Shown: positions 1 through 6,548, numbered from the stretch's first letter. The stretch is DNA of 10,567 nucleotides from Deltaproteobacteria bacterium (GCA_023489025.1 JAMDCN010000140.1:1-10567); one strand, 5' to 3'. The notes: generated by a model not told the origin, from the sequence alone. Made by a program: numbers and translations.

Positions 1-550
1 ACCAGCCCCGCAGCAGGAGGTACTGCATCCGCCGTAAGAGAGGGTTTTCCGGATTCGAGAAGTCGAGGAACGCCGCCACGCCGCCGGGCTTCAGCACCCG
101 GCGGACCTCGGAGAGGGCCTCCCGCAGGTCGGGCGCGTTGCGCAGGGCGTAGCTCCCGGTCACGACATCGGCGGAGCCGTCGGGGAACGGGAGGGCGCAC
201 AGGTCTCCCCGCTCGAAGCGAACGTTCGGAAACCGGTTGCGATCCCGCGCGATCGCCAGCATCGGCGCGGAAAGATCCACACCGATCGCGATTCCGCCGG
301 GGTATCGCTTCGCGAGGAGGAAGGCCACGTCGCCTGTGCCGCAGGCAAGGTCGACGCAAACAGGGTATGGGAGGCTCGGCAGGGCGCCGACAAGGGCCCG
401 CTTCCACGCCGCGTCCCGCCCGAGGGACATCGCCCGAGTGGCCACGTCGTACCGCTTCGCCGCCTCCGCGAAGTGACGTTCGTTGTAGGTCCGCTTCCGG
501 TCCGGGGCGTCGAGCCACTCCCGCGCCTTGAGGCGGAACGGCCTGCTCAT
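1..550 (-). CDS. UbiE/MenG-like class I SAM methyltransferase (3' end outside window)
   Basis: Class I SAM-dependent methyltransferase of the UbiE/COQ5 (MenG) type; 183 codons are visible and the C-terminus lies beyond position 1. Seen: an N-terminal segment with RYD near residue 33 and an SLGRDAAWKR stretch at 42-51; glycine-rich motif I VDLACGTGD at 66-74; the acidic SAM-ribose region GVDLSAPML at 90-98; GDLCALPFPDG at 115-125; YALRN at 134-138; and RVLKPGG at 151-157. The YALRN signature is typical of UbiE and rare in general methyltransferases. UbiE proteins are usually about 230-250 aa, so some 50-65 residues are missing. The start is fixed by a TGATG overlap with the stop of the upstream polyketide synthase, which implies translational coupling. 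Alone it could be the menaquinone or ubiquinone methyltransferase. Coupled to a type III synthase, it more likely methylates that enzyme's phenolic or quinone-type product (inference). Confidence 0.9.
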   Translation of the reverse strand, partial: MSRPFRLKAREWLDAPDRKRTYNERHFAEAAKRYDVATRAMSLGRDAAWKRALVGALPSLPYPVCVDLACGTGDVAFLLAKRYPGGIAIGVDLSAPMLAIARDRNRFPNVRFERGDLCALPFPDGSADVVTGSYALRNAPDLREALSEVRRVLKPGGVAAFLDFSNPENPLLRRMQYLLLRGW

Positions 551-1710
551 CACGCGGGCAAGGGTGGCGCGGAGAGTGCGGCGGGAATCCCGCCGATCCG
601 CCATGCGCCGACCACCGACAGGGTCGCCATCTCGACGGTCAACCCCGGGCCGAAGGCGACGGCGCAGACCCGCCCCCTCCCTTTCCCTGAGGAACGCTTG
701 AGGATCTCCTCGAGGACAAAGAGGATGGTGGCGCTGCTCATGTTCCCGCACCGGCGCAGCACCTCGCGGGAAGCGCGCACCTGGTCGTCGGAAAGCCCGA
801 GGGTCCGCTGCACCTGGTCGACGATCGACTTCCCGCCGGGGTGGACCGCCCACGTGTCGACGTCCGGCAGGGACAATCCCCCGGCGGCGAGTGCGGGACC
901 AACCAACTCGCGGATGTTCGCGCCGATAAGCTTCGGCACGTAGCTCGACAGGGCGATGTCGAACCCCTGGTCGCCGATCCGCCACGTCATGTCCTGCTCG
1001 CCCGCGGGGACCAAGGCGGAACGAAAACCCTCCAGCCGGTAGGCGGGCGTTCCCGGATCCGGCTCCCGGGCGGAAACGATCGCGGCCCCCGCCCCGTCGG
1101 CGAAGAGCGAGTTCGCGAGCAGGTTATCCTCCGATCCGTTCAACCGGATATGGAGGCTGCACAGCTCGAGGCACATGACGAGGACCACGGCGGACGGGTC
1201 CGCAGCGCAGAACTGGGCGGCCATCCGCAATGCGGGGAAGGCGGCGTAACATCCCATGAAGCCGAGGTGGTACCGCTGCGTCGCGTCGGTCATCCCCAGC
1301 TCGCGCACGATGTAGTAGTCGGGGCCCGGGTTGTAGAACCCGGTGCACGACACGGTCACGACGTGCGTCACGTCGGCGGGGGTGACCCCGGGACAGTTCC
1401 CGATCGCCTTCCGCGCCAGCGCCACGGACATGGCGCGGGACTCCGCCGAAAAGATGTCGTTGCGGGCCGCGGTCCCTGGGCCCCGGAGAACTCCCCCGGC
1501 GTCGCGCCGGAAGAAGGCGCCCTCCCCCTCTCCGTCGTAGTTCCGAAGGACGGAGTGGCGGCGCTCGATCCCCGAGTGCCGGTACACGGCGCGAACCATG
1601 CGCCGCTCCCGGTCGTCGCGGGCCCACTCCTGCATCTTCACCATCGCCTCCTCCTGGGCGAAGGAGAAATCGGGGAGCAACGTGTCGATCCGGTGGATCC
1701 AGGCGGCCAT
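550..1710 (-). CDS. Type III polyketide synthase (chalcone/stilbene synthase-like)
   Basis: A 386-aa homodimer-type type III polyketide synthase, which condenses an acyl-CoA starter with malonyl-CoA units to make alkylresorcinols, alkylpyrones or related phenolics. Seen: the nucleophile Cys154 in LGFMGCYAAFPALR, the catalytic His290 in WAVHPGGK, Asn323 in CGNMSSATILFVL, and the family's closing loop AFGPGLTVE at 352-360. The full Cys-His-Asn triad and the usual length (350-400 aa) indicate an active enzyme. The ATG at 1710 is preceded by GGAGG (1717-1721) at good spacing. The last base of its stop codon is the first base of the methyltransferase start. The yceI-like gene ends 33 bp upstream, and a TATAAT hexamer lies in that gap, so it may have its own promoter as well as read-through. 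The starter unit and product cannot be read from the sequence. Long-chain products are common in bacterial members (established knowledge), which would suit a lipid-binding YceI neighbour. Confidence 0.95.
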   Translation of the reverse strand: MAAWIHRIDTLLPDFSFAQEEAMVKMQEWARDDRERRMVRAVYRHSGIERRHSVLRNYDGEGEGAFFRRDAGGVLRGPGTAARNDIFSAESRAMSVALARKAIGNCPGVTPADVTHVVTVSCTGFYNPGPDYYIVRELGMTDATQRYHLGFMGCYAAFPALRMAAQFCAADPSAVVLVMCLELCSLHIRLNGSEDNLLANSLFADGAGAAIVSAREPDPGTPAYRLEGFRSALVPAGEQDMTWRIGDQGFDIALSSYVPKLIGANIRELVGPALAAGGLSLPDVDTWAVHPGGKSIVDQVQRTLGLSDDQVRASREVLRRCGNMSSATILFVLEEILKRSSGKGRGRVCAVAFGPGLTVEMATLSVVGAWRIGGIPAALSAPPLPA

Positions 1711-1731
1711 GAGATGCCTCCGTCTATTACA

Positions 1732-1737
1732 ATTATA
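1732..1737 (-). promoter_or_regulatory. Possible -10 element for the type III PKS gene
   Basis: The minus strand reads TATAAT exactly, in an AT-rich patch inside the 33-bp gap between the yceI stop and the synthase start. No convincing -35 hexamer lies 16-18 bp upstream, where the sequence is C-rich. The implied leader would be only about 15 nt before the ATG at 1710. It may be an internal promoter or a chance match. Confidence 0.35.
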
Positions 1738-1743
1738 TGCGTC

Positions 1744-2364
1744 TCAAGGGGATCGGGGAACGGTCAGGGTGAAGGTGGCCTTGACGGTGACCTTGTCGCC
1801 GACCCGGATGATGCCGAGGAGGGAGGGAGCTTTCAGATCGAACTCCCCGAGCGACACGGGAAAATCAAGGTCGAAGGTGACCCGTTCGCCGGACTCCTTC
1901 AGGTTGCTCGCCGTGGCGCGGACCTTCCGCTCCACGTCCCGGATCCGGAGGAGCAGGTCGAGGGGGGCCTTTCCCGCGCGCCCCTTCCCCATCTCCTCGC
2001 GAAGCCGTTCGACATCCACATCATGCGCCGTCCCCCGGATGCGCGGGAAGCGGTCGGACCGGAACATTTCCCGCATCTGCCCGTCGCGGGATTTGTTCCG
2101 GGTGTCCATCGCGGCCACCGGCACTTCCACTTCCACGACGGGGATGACCTCCTTCCCCGGCGCATCACGGGCAATCCGCACGGTAAACGGCTGACAGCGG
2201 GCGGAACCGGAAACATCGTGCAACGTGGCCGTGGCGAGAAATGAGATGTCGCAGGCTCCAAGGAATCTCGCCGGGACGGGGACGTCCGCCGGAGCGGCCT
2301 CCGATGAGGTGGAGGGGAAAAGGGCGAGCACCGCCGCCAGCGATAGCCCCGCAAGGATCTTCAT
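1744..2364 (-). CDS. YceI-family periplasmic lipid-binding protein
   Basis: A 206-aa YceI-like protein. This family folds as a lipocalin-like beta barrel that binds isoprenoid or other amphiphilic lipids in the periplasm (established knowledge). Seen: a signal peptide starting MKILAGLSLAAVLALF and ending near SSEAAPA, then the mature domain with ISFLATATLHDVSGSA near residues 40-55, the conserved middle MREMFRSDRFPRI, and the C-terminal strands FPVSLGEFDLKAPSLLGI and VTVKATFTLTV. The ATG at 2364 was chosen because it begins the signal peptide and has a GGGGGG run 6-7 nt upstream. The frame stays open further upstream, but the residues there look non-coding. It is the first gene of a tight run with the polyketide synthase and methyltransferase, so carrying or sensing their lipid product is a reasonable inference. 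Confidence 0.88.
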   Translation of the reverse strand: MKILAGLSLAAVLALFPSTSSEAAPADVPVPARFLGACDISFLATATLHDVSGSARCQPFTVRIARDAPGKEVIPVVEVEVPVAAMDTRNKSRDGQMREMFRSDRFPRIRGTAHDVDVERLREEMGKGRAGKAPLDLLLRIRDVERKVRATASNLKESGERVTFDLDFPVSLGEFDLKAPSLLGIIRVGDKVTVKATFTLTVPRSP

Positions 2365-2651
2365 CCCGGGTCCCCCCTTTCCCATTAATATATTGTCGGC
2401 TCGCCTCATCATTATGGACACGGAAACCGTGGTCCCGTTCTCTTCGCGTGATCCGCAGTCCGATCCGCCTTCTCGTTGGATGCGAAAACCATGAAAGGGG
2501 ACCTTGGAATGATGATCTCCCTCGCCAACCTCACCGCCTGCGGCAGAGGATCCGGATCGAGGGGGAGGCACTGCGGGAAGCGACGGTTTGCGCGTGACGC
2601 TCATCTATACTCGATAATCTTATTTTCGCGGAATTCGAAAGGAGGCGCGCG
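2365..2651. other. Divergent intergenic spacer between yceI-like and AKR genes
   Basis: This 287-bp stretch separates two divergently transcribed genes and must hold promoters for both. Several frames are open across it, but their translations are rich in Arg, Gly and Ser with no recognisable domain, so I see no gene. AT-rich islands occur near each gene start: about 2383-2394 on the yceI side and 2604-2635 on the AKR side. No clear operator or RNA structure was found. Confidence 0.6.
2606..2618 (+). promoter_or_regulatory. Possible -10 region for the aldo/keto reductase gene
   Basis: TATACT at 2606-2611 and GATAAT at 2613-2618 are both near-consensus -10 hexamers, in an AT-rich island about 35-45 bp before the AKR start. 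No good -35 sits at the standard distance from either; a TTGCGC at 2588-2593 is 19 bp from the second. Strength and choice of hexamer are uncertain. Confidence 0.3.
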
Positions 2652-3695
2652 ATGCGGTACAAGCTGTTGGGGAAGACGGGACTCCGGGTGTCGGAGCTGT
2701 GCCTGGGAACGATGACGTTCGGCGAGGAGTGGGGCTGGGGGGCGTCGAAGGAGGAGAGCCGCAGGATCTTCGATGCGTTCGCGGACGCGGGCGGCAACTT
2801 CGTCGACACCGCGAACCTGTACACCGGCGGCACCAGCGAGAAGTTCGTGGGCGAGTTCCTGAAAGGCCGGCGGGAGCGGTTCGTCCTCGCCACGAAATAC
2901 ACACTGAACATGGCCCCCGACGACCCGAACGGCGGCGGGAACCATCGGAAGAACCTCGTGCAGTCGCTCGACGCCAGCCTGAAGCGCCTGGACACGGACT
3001 ACATCGACCTCTACTGGGTTCACGCCTGGGATGGGATGACCCCCCTCGATGAGACGATGCGGGCGATGGACGACGTGGTGCGGGCCGGCAAGGTCCTCTA
3101 CGTCGGGATCTCGGATGCCCCGGCATGGGTCGTGTCGCGGGCGAACACCCTCGCCGAGCTGAAAGGATGGAGCTCCTTCGCCGCTCTCCAGATCCAGTAC
3201 AACCTGGCGGACCGGACGCCGGAGCGCGACCTGCTGCCGATGGCGAAGGCGCTGGATATCGCCGTGACCCCTTGGGGGGTCCTCGGTGGAGGCGTCCTGT
3301 CGGGGAAGTACAAATCGCCGAAAGACCGGCCTGCCGGAGCGCGCTACTCAAAGGACGAAGTGTGGGCAGAGGCGATGGTTACGGACCGAAGCGTCCGGAT
3401 CGCGGAGACGGCCCTTCAGGTCGCAAAAGAGACCGGCAGCACCGCGTCCCAGGTGGCGCTCTCCTGGGTCCGCCAGCAGCCGTTCGGGGTGATCGTCCCG
3501 ATCCTGGGGGCGAAGACCGTCGCCCAACTGCAGGACAACCTGGGGTGCCTCGATTTCACCCTCGGGCCGGATCAGCTCGCGAGGTTGGACGCGGCCAGCA
3601 AGATCGACCTCGGCTTCCCGCACGACTTCCTCATCAGGGCCCGGTCCTTCATTTTCGGGAAGACATTCCCGCTGATCGACAACCACCGGTTATGA
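2652..3695 (+). CDS. Aldo/keto reductase
   Basis: A 347-aa NADPH-dependent aldo/keto reductase with a TIM-barrel fold, predicted to be cytosolic. Seen: the opening MRYKLLGKTGLRVSELCLGTM, which is standard for the family; the catalytic tetrad Asp52 and Tyr57 (NFVDTANLY), Lys82 (LATKYTL) and His124 (DLYWVHAWD); and VLYVGISDAPAW after the active-site strands. C-terminal cofactor-binding segments are VTPWGVLGGGVLSGKY and PILGAKTVAQLQDNL. Length and tetrad spacing match intact members of the YajO/YhdN-like bacterial group. The start is supported by AAAGGAGG a few bases upstream. The substrate is unknown; these enzymes reduce varied aldehydes and ketones. It is the only complete plus-strand gene here, and it converges on the sugar dehydrogenase-like gene with 22 bp between stops. 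Confidence 0.95.
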   Translation: MRYKLLGKTGLRVSELCLGTMTFGEEWGWGASKEESRRIFDAFADAGGNFVDTANLYTGGTSEKFVGEFLKGRRERFVLATKYTLNMAPDDPNGGGNHRKNLVQSLDASLKRLDTDYIDLYWVHAWDGMTPLDETMRAMDDVVRAGKVLYVGISDAPAWVVSRANTLAELKGWSSFAALQIQYNLADRTPERDLLPMAKALDIAVTPWGVLGGGVLSGKYKSPKDRPAGARYSKDEVWAEAMVTDRSVRIAETALQVAKETGSTASQVALSWVRQQPFGVIVPILGAKTVAQLQDNLGCLDFTLGPDQLARLDAASKIDLGFPHDFLIRARSFIFGKTFPLIDNHRL

Positions 3696-3708
3696 CGGAG
3701 GTGGCAGG

Positions 3709-3723
3709 CGGTGATCTTCACCG
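3709..3723. terminator. Small hairpin at the convergent gene ends
   Basis: CGGTGA and TCACCG form a 6-bp stem around a 3-nt loop, overlapping the stop codon of the minus-strand dehydrogenase gene and lying just past the AKR stop. There is no T-tract on either strand, so at best it is a weak bidirectional terminator. With only 22 bp between the stops, transcripts from the two sides probably overlap. Confidence 0.25.
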
Positions 3724-4830
3724 GTCGCCGTAGGAGATCCGGTAGACCCTTCCCGCCTTGTCGTCGGATACGAGGAGGGAACCGTCGGGCATCTCCTGCA
3801 CATCGACCGGGCGGCCCCAGGCGCGCCTGCCCCGCAACCACCCTTCCGCGAACGGTTCGTAACCCGCCGCACGACCGCCCTTCAGGCGGACAACGGTGAC
3901 CCGGTATCCGACCGGCTTCGAGCGGTTCCACGATCCGTGCTCGGCGAGGAACACCTGGTTCCGGTACACGGCGGGAAACATCTTCCCCGTGTAGAACCGC
4001 ATCCCGAGAGACGCCGAGTGCGCAGGCAACTCCCACTCCGGGGGAGTGAACCTCGGCGGCTTCCCGCGTCCGCCGAAATCCGGATCGGGAACGTTTTTCC
4101 CGTGGATGTAGGGAAAACCGAAATGCAGGCCTTTCCGCGGCGCGCGGTTCAACTCGTCCGGCGGGAGGTCGTCCCCCATCCAGTCGCGGCCGTTGTCGGT
4201 GAACCAGAGCTCCTTCGTCTCAGGGTTCCAGTCGAAGCCGACGGTGTTCCGCACTCCCGACGCGAAGACTTCCAGGCCCGACCCGTCGGGCTTCATCCGC
4301 GAGATCGCCGCGTAGCGCGGGTCGGACCGTTCGCAGATGTTGCACGGCGCGCCCACGGGGACGTAGAGCATCCCGTCCGGTCCGAAGCGGATGAACTTCC
4401 AGCCGTGGTGCTCGTCCTTCGGGAACCGGTCGTTGACGAAGACGGGTTCCGGGGGATCGGACAGGCGCTGCTCAATCCCGTCGTACCGGAGGACCCGGCC
4501 GATTTCGGCGACGTAAAGCGCACCCTCTCGGAACGCGACGCCGTTGGGACTGTGGAGATCCCGGGCGATCGTGACGGTCCGATGCATCCCCTCCGCCGTC
4601 CCGCCCGGGAGGACGGCGTAGACCTCCCCCTTGCGGGTGCCGACGAAGAGCGTTCCCATCTGCCCGAGCGCCATCGAACGGGCGTTGGGGACCTCCGCGT
4701 AGACGGCGATCCGAAAGCCCGGCGGGAGCTGGATCTCGCCGAGGCGCATCTCCGCCGTGCAACCCGTCGCCCCGAGGAGGGAGATTCCGAGAAGGGCGGT
4801 GGCGGAGGACAACGCCGCCTCGCTGCGCAT
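3718..4830 (-). CDS. PQQ-dependent sugar (sorbosone-type) dehydrogenase family protein, exported
   Basis: A 370-aa six-bladed beta-propeller of the soluble aldose sugar/L-sorbosone dehydrogenase family, which oxidises aldoses or aldehydes with PQQ in the periplasm (established for characterised members; substrate here unknown). Seen: an N-terminal hydrophobic segment ending GATGC, a possible lipobox with Cys24, so it may be a lipoprotein, although the n-region has little positive charge. Then LPPGFRIAVYAEVPNARSMA near 36-54; HSPNGVAF at 93-100; DEHHGWKF at 139-146; a VGAPCNIC pair (Cys163, Cys166) common in this subgroup and not a heme motif because no His follows; SGVRNTVGFDW at 191-201; TDNGRDW at 211-217; and AEHGSWNRS at 296-304. 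The ATG at 4830 has GGGAGGGG six bases upstream. No PQQ synthesis genes are in the window, so true PQQ use is unproven. Confidence 0.9.
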   Translation of the reverse strand: MRSEAALSSATALLGISLLGATGCTAEMRLGEIQLPPGFRIAVYAEVPNARSMALGQMGTLFVGTRKGEVYAVLPGGTAEGMHRTVTIARDLHSPNGVAFREGALYVAEIGRVLRYDGIEQRLSDPPEPVFVNDRFPKDEHHGWKFIRFGPDGMLYVPVGAPCNICERSDPRYAAISRMKPDGSGLEVFASGVRNTVGFDWNPETKELWFTDNGRDWMGDDLPPDELNRAPRKGLHFGFPYIHGKNVPDPDFGGRGKPPRFTPPEWELPAHSASLGMRFYTGKMFPAVYRNQVFLAEHGSWNRSKPVGYRVTVVRLKGGRAAGYEPFAEGWLRGRRAWGRPVDVQEMPDGSLLVSDDKAGRVYRISYGDR

Positions 4831-4862
4831 GGTTCCCCTCCCGCATCGCTTCTTGCGGAATT

Positions 4863-5039
4863 TCAGTGACGATGCTCCGATGCCGTCCCCGGTTTCATTC
4901 CCGCATCGCGCGTTCCTTCTTCCGCCCCGTGCGCGACCGGCGTGCTCGCATCGAGATAGAGCCGCTCCACGAAGTGCAGGTACGGCACGTAAATCAACCG
5001 GTTGGGTTTCGTGGCGCCATGGGATCTCCCGGACCGCAT
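4863..5039 (-). CDS. Doubtful small ORF, hypothetical protein
   Basis: A 58-aa open frame fills most of the gap between the cytochrome b5-like and sugar dehydrogenase-like genes and stops 32 bp before the latter. The middle, LIYVPYLHFVERLYL, is aromatic and protein-like, and its codons are fairly GC-rich in third position. The end is His-containing (ASEHRH). However, no ribosome binding site precedes this ATG or the in-frame ATG at 5078, and no family is recognised. It may be a gene remnant or chance. Nothing else coding was seen in this 282-bp gap. Confidence 0.2.
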   Translation of the reverse strand: MRSGRSHGATKPNRLIYVPYLHFVERLYLDASTPVAHGAEEGTRDAGMKPGTASEHRH

Positions 5040-5044
5040 AATTA

Positions 5045-5056
5045 CATATCGATATG
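5045..5056. repeat. 12-bp perfect palindrome in an AT-rich patch
   Basis: CATATCGATATG is perfectly self-complementary and sits in an AT-rich island (about 5037-5059) in otherwise GC-rich DNA, between the b5-like stop and the sugar dehydrogenase-like start. It could be a dimeric regulator site or part of a promoter. It does not match FNR or CRP consensus. Confidence 0.35.
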
Positions 5057-5112
5057 CATCCCCCTCATTCCCAAACATCGACGATGGGGGGAAGAGATAA
5101 CACGATACGGAG

Positions 5113-5463
5113 TCACCACCATCGCCACAGGGAGATGATGAGCAGGATGCTGAACACCAGGACCAGGTTCAGGTAGGTCATGAAATAGAAGCCCTTTACG
5201 TGGAAGGGTTTCTTTTCCGCTTCGCCCGTATCGACGATACGGCCGACGATCGGCAGCGATGCGAGCTTCTCCTCTCCGTGGGGCGCCATGGAAAGGGCTT
5301 TCGTCAGGTCGAACCCGGCCTGGTGCTTGCCGACATGGCGCCCGCCTTTCCACAGCTTGCTTCCGGTGGCGTCGTAGATCCGGAAGGTGTTTCCCGCTAC
5401 GCGCCGGCCCCACCCGGGTCACCTCGCGGGGACCGGGAGCCGAATCCCGAACCGCCTTTTCAT
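5113..5463 (-). CDS. Cytochrome b5-like heme-binding protein with C-terminal membrane anchor; 5' end carries an in-frame TGA
   Basis: Reading down from 5463, the frame gives 14 codons, a TGA (5421-5419), then a clear cytochrome b5-like domain of the small bacterial/archaeal type (COG4892-like). Seen: RIYDATGSKLWKGGRHVGK, HQAGFDLTKALSMAPHGEE and LPIVGRIVD, matching the family pattern YDVT-SKLWKGG-H-AG-DLT-APHG-L-P-VG. The His residues in RHVGKHQAG are likely heme ligands. The last 25 or so residues (FYFMTYLNLVLVFSIL onward, ending RWW) form one transmembrane helix, so it is probably tail-anchored. The ATG at 5463 overlaps the upstream DUF542 stop as ATGA, supporting that start. Past the TGA the only in-frame standard start is the ATG at 5289, which would delete half the heme domain. 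Options are a nonsense mutation, a frameshift or assembly error, or recoding. The domain call is solid; the 5' end is not. Confidence 0.7.
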
Positions 5464-5699
5464 CCTTTCCCGTCTCCCGGATCACCGCAGTGCGAGCACT
5501 GTCCCTGCGCCACCTCGACGGCGACGTTCAGCGCCTTCACAAGAGCGTCGACATCGACGCCGTCCCGCTTCGCCGTCGTCTCGATCGGCGCCCCGCCGCC
5601 GCAGCAGGAGTCCACCTTGTACTCGTTGAAGACCTTGATCGTTTCCGGGTGCTTCCGGATGACGTCGTTGATGATCATGTCGCGGGTGATGGTTCCCAT
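5460..5699 (-). CDS. DUF542 (ScdA/RIC N-terminal-like) protein with extra CxxC tail
   Basis: A 79-aa protein made of the DUF542 domain that forms the N-terminus of ScdA/YtfE (RIC) proteins, which repair iron-sulfur clusters after nitric oxide or oxidative damage (established for the full-length proteins). Seen: MIINDVIRKHPETIKVFNEY at 9-28, the signature Cys pair in DSCCGGGAPIE (Cys32, Cys33), the helix DALVKALNVAV, and a C-terminal CSHCG (Cys68, Cys71) that could bind metal or form a disulfide. The hemerythrin-like di-iron domain of RIC is absent, so this is a stand-alone single-domain form. The ATG at 5699 has GGGAGGGA upstream. It lies 33 bp after the cupin gene, and its stop overlaps the b5-like start as ATGA. 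Confidence 0.88.
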   Translation of the reverse strand: MGTITRDMIINDVIRKHPETIKVFNEYKVDSCCGGGAPIETTAKRDGVDVDALVKALNVAVEVAQGQCSHCGDPGDGKG

Positions 5700-5732
5700 G
5701 GCAGTCCCTCCCTCGTTGCGATCCCGGCGGTC

Positions 5733-6035
5733 CTATGGCCGGGGGGCGATGACGGCCAGAAGAACGGTCTTTTCATCCGCCTTGAGGCCGTGCGGTTCGT
5801 CGGGTTCCGTGACGGCGAACGCCCCGGGGTGCGCCGGCCGTTCGCCGTTCCCCGTGATCAAGGCGCCCTTCCCCTGCACCATGTACAGTACGACGCGGGA
5901 AGGGGCCGTGTGCGGCGGGATCTCCTGCCCCGGCAGCAGGCCGAAGACGACGATCCGCATCGCATCGGAGTCGTACAGGAGTTTCGACACGGGCCTTTCC
6001 GGCGAAAATTCCGCCTCTTTCACAGCGTCGAACAT
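5733..6035 (-). CDS. Small single-domain cupin protein
   Basis: A 100-aa cupin-fold protein, small for the superfamily but complete. Seen: the first cupin motif around LPGQEIPPHTAPSRVVLYMV (His42), the turn QGKGALITGNG, the proline/glycine joint HPGAFAV, and the second motif EPDEPHGLKA (His82), followed by the closing strand TVLLAVIAP. Only part of the usual three-His/one-Glu metal site is evident: motif 1 has His42 but no second His two residues on. Metal binding and enzymatic activity are therefore uncertain, and it may be a sensor or scavenger. The ATG at 6035 follows AAGGAGG with seven bases between. It sits 33 bp from each neighbour in a four-gene run with the oxidase-like protein, DUF542 and b5-like protein, suggesting a shared redox or NO role (inference). 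Confidence 0.88.
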   Translation of the reverse strand: MFDAVKEAEFSPERPVSKLLYDSDAMRIVVFGLLPGQEIPPHTAPSRVVLYMVQGKGALITGNGERPAHPGAFAVTEPDEPHGLKADEKTVLLAVIAPRP

Positions 6036-6068
6036 GGAATCCCTCCTTTCCCTCCCGTCCGGCCGCCG

Positions 6069-6467
6069 TCACCGGATCGTGAGCCAGAGGTTGACGACCC
6101 CGAGAACGATGCCCGCCAGCTGCGCCACGCTCCCAGCCCACAACAGGAGGGCCGCCGCCGGGACGATGAACCCGATGACCATCCCGCCGGTGGCGAACGT
6201 CGCGATCCAGAAGTGCGCGGAAGCCCACGCCTCGCTGTTCAGCGGCTTCCCGGCGAAGCGCGGCAGGATGTGGTACGCCACCCCGAAGATGATCATGAGG
6301 ACAAATCCCGCGAGGTTGAGATGCGTGTGCGCCAGCCTCCACTGCGCTCCCGGCACCTGGTACATCCCGTCCCGGGTGAACGGGACGGCCAGCAAGGTTC
6401 CCAGCAGCGCCCCCAGCAGGAGATAGGCCATCCCTGCCTTGAGAAACCGGATCGTCGTCGGACTCAT
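6069..6467 (-). CDS. Four-helix membrane protein resembling a piece of heme-copper oxidase subunit I
   Basis: A 132-aa integral membrane protein with four predicted helices (about residues 8-29, 49-69, 83-103 and 105-131). Seen: AHTHLNLAGFVLMIIFGVAYHILPRF carries His47, His49 and His66 in the style of the helix-II heme region of cbb3-type oxidase and NO reductase large subunits, and SAHFW gives His85. Those subunits have 12 or more helices and about 450 residues, so this is a mini-homologue or domain rather than a working oxidase; no copper-site motif is seen. It could bind heme or act as an NO/O2 sensor or assembly partner (inference). The ATG at 6467 follows GAGGGG at short spacing; the frame is open to 6557, but that ATG lies inside the FNR-like box. 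It is the first gene of the operon with the cupin, DUF542 and b5-like genes. Confidence 0.8.
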   Translation of the reverse strand: MSPTTIRFLKAGMAYLLLGALLGTLLAVPFTRDGMYQVPGAQWRLAHTHLNLAGFVLMIIFGVAYHILPRFAGKPLNSEAWASAHFWIATFATGGMVIGFIVPAAALLLWAGSVAQLAGIVLGVVNLWLTIR

Positions 6468-6548
6468 CGCCCCTCGCCCGCGTTCACCGTCTCGTCCTTT
6501 CCGTTGAATTCCATGCCGCCATCGTCCCCCGGGAGATGATTCATTGCA

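Noticed and set aside
841..2244. A 467-codon plus-strand open frame opposite the polyketide synthase and yceI-like genes
   Set aside because: It is antisense to two genes with clear family motifs; its translation is rich in Arg, Gly, Pro and Asp with no domain, as expected from a GC-rich mirror frame.
5380..5425. Selenocysteine insertion at TGA 5421-5419
   Set aside because: No CxxU or other redox context, and no clear hairpin with a GGU-type apical loop in the next 40 bases; kept only as a minor alternative.
5042..5485. A 147-codon minus-strand ORF overlapping the b5-like gene
   Set aside because: It is out of frame with the b5 domain and the membrane anchor and rich in Arg and Pro. Its early part might supply the missing b5 N-terminus through a frameshift, but no residues match convincingly.
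5200..6539. Long plus-strand open frames (over 400 codons) across the b5/DUF542/cupin/oxidase-like operon
   Set aside because: They span four minus-strand genes and their gaps, have no motif or membrane pattern, and are typical antisense artefacts of high GC.
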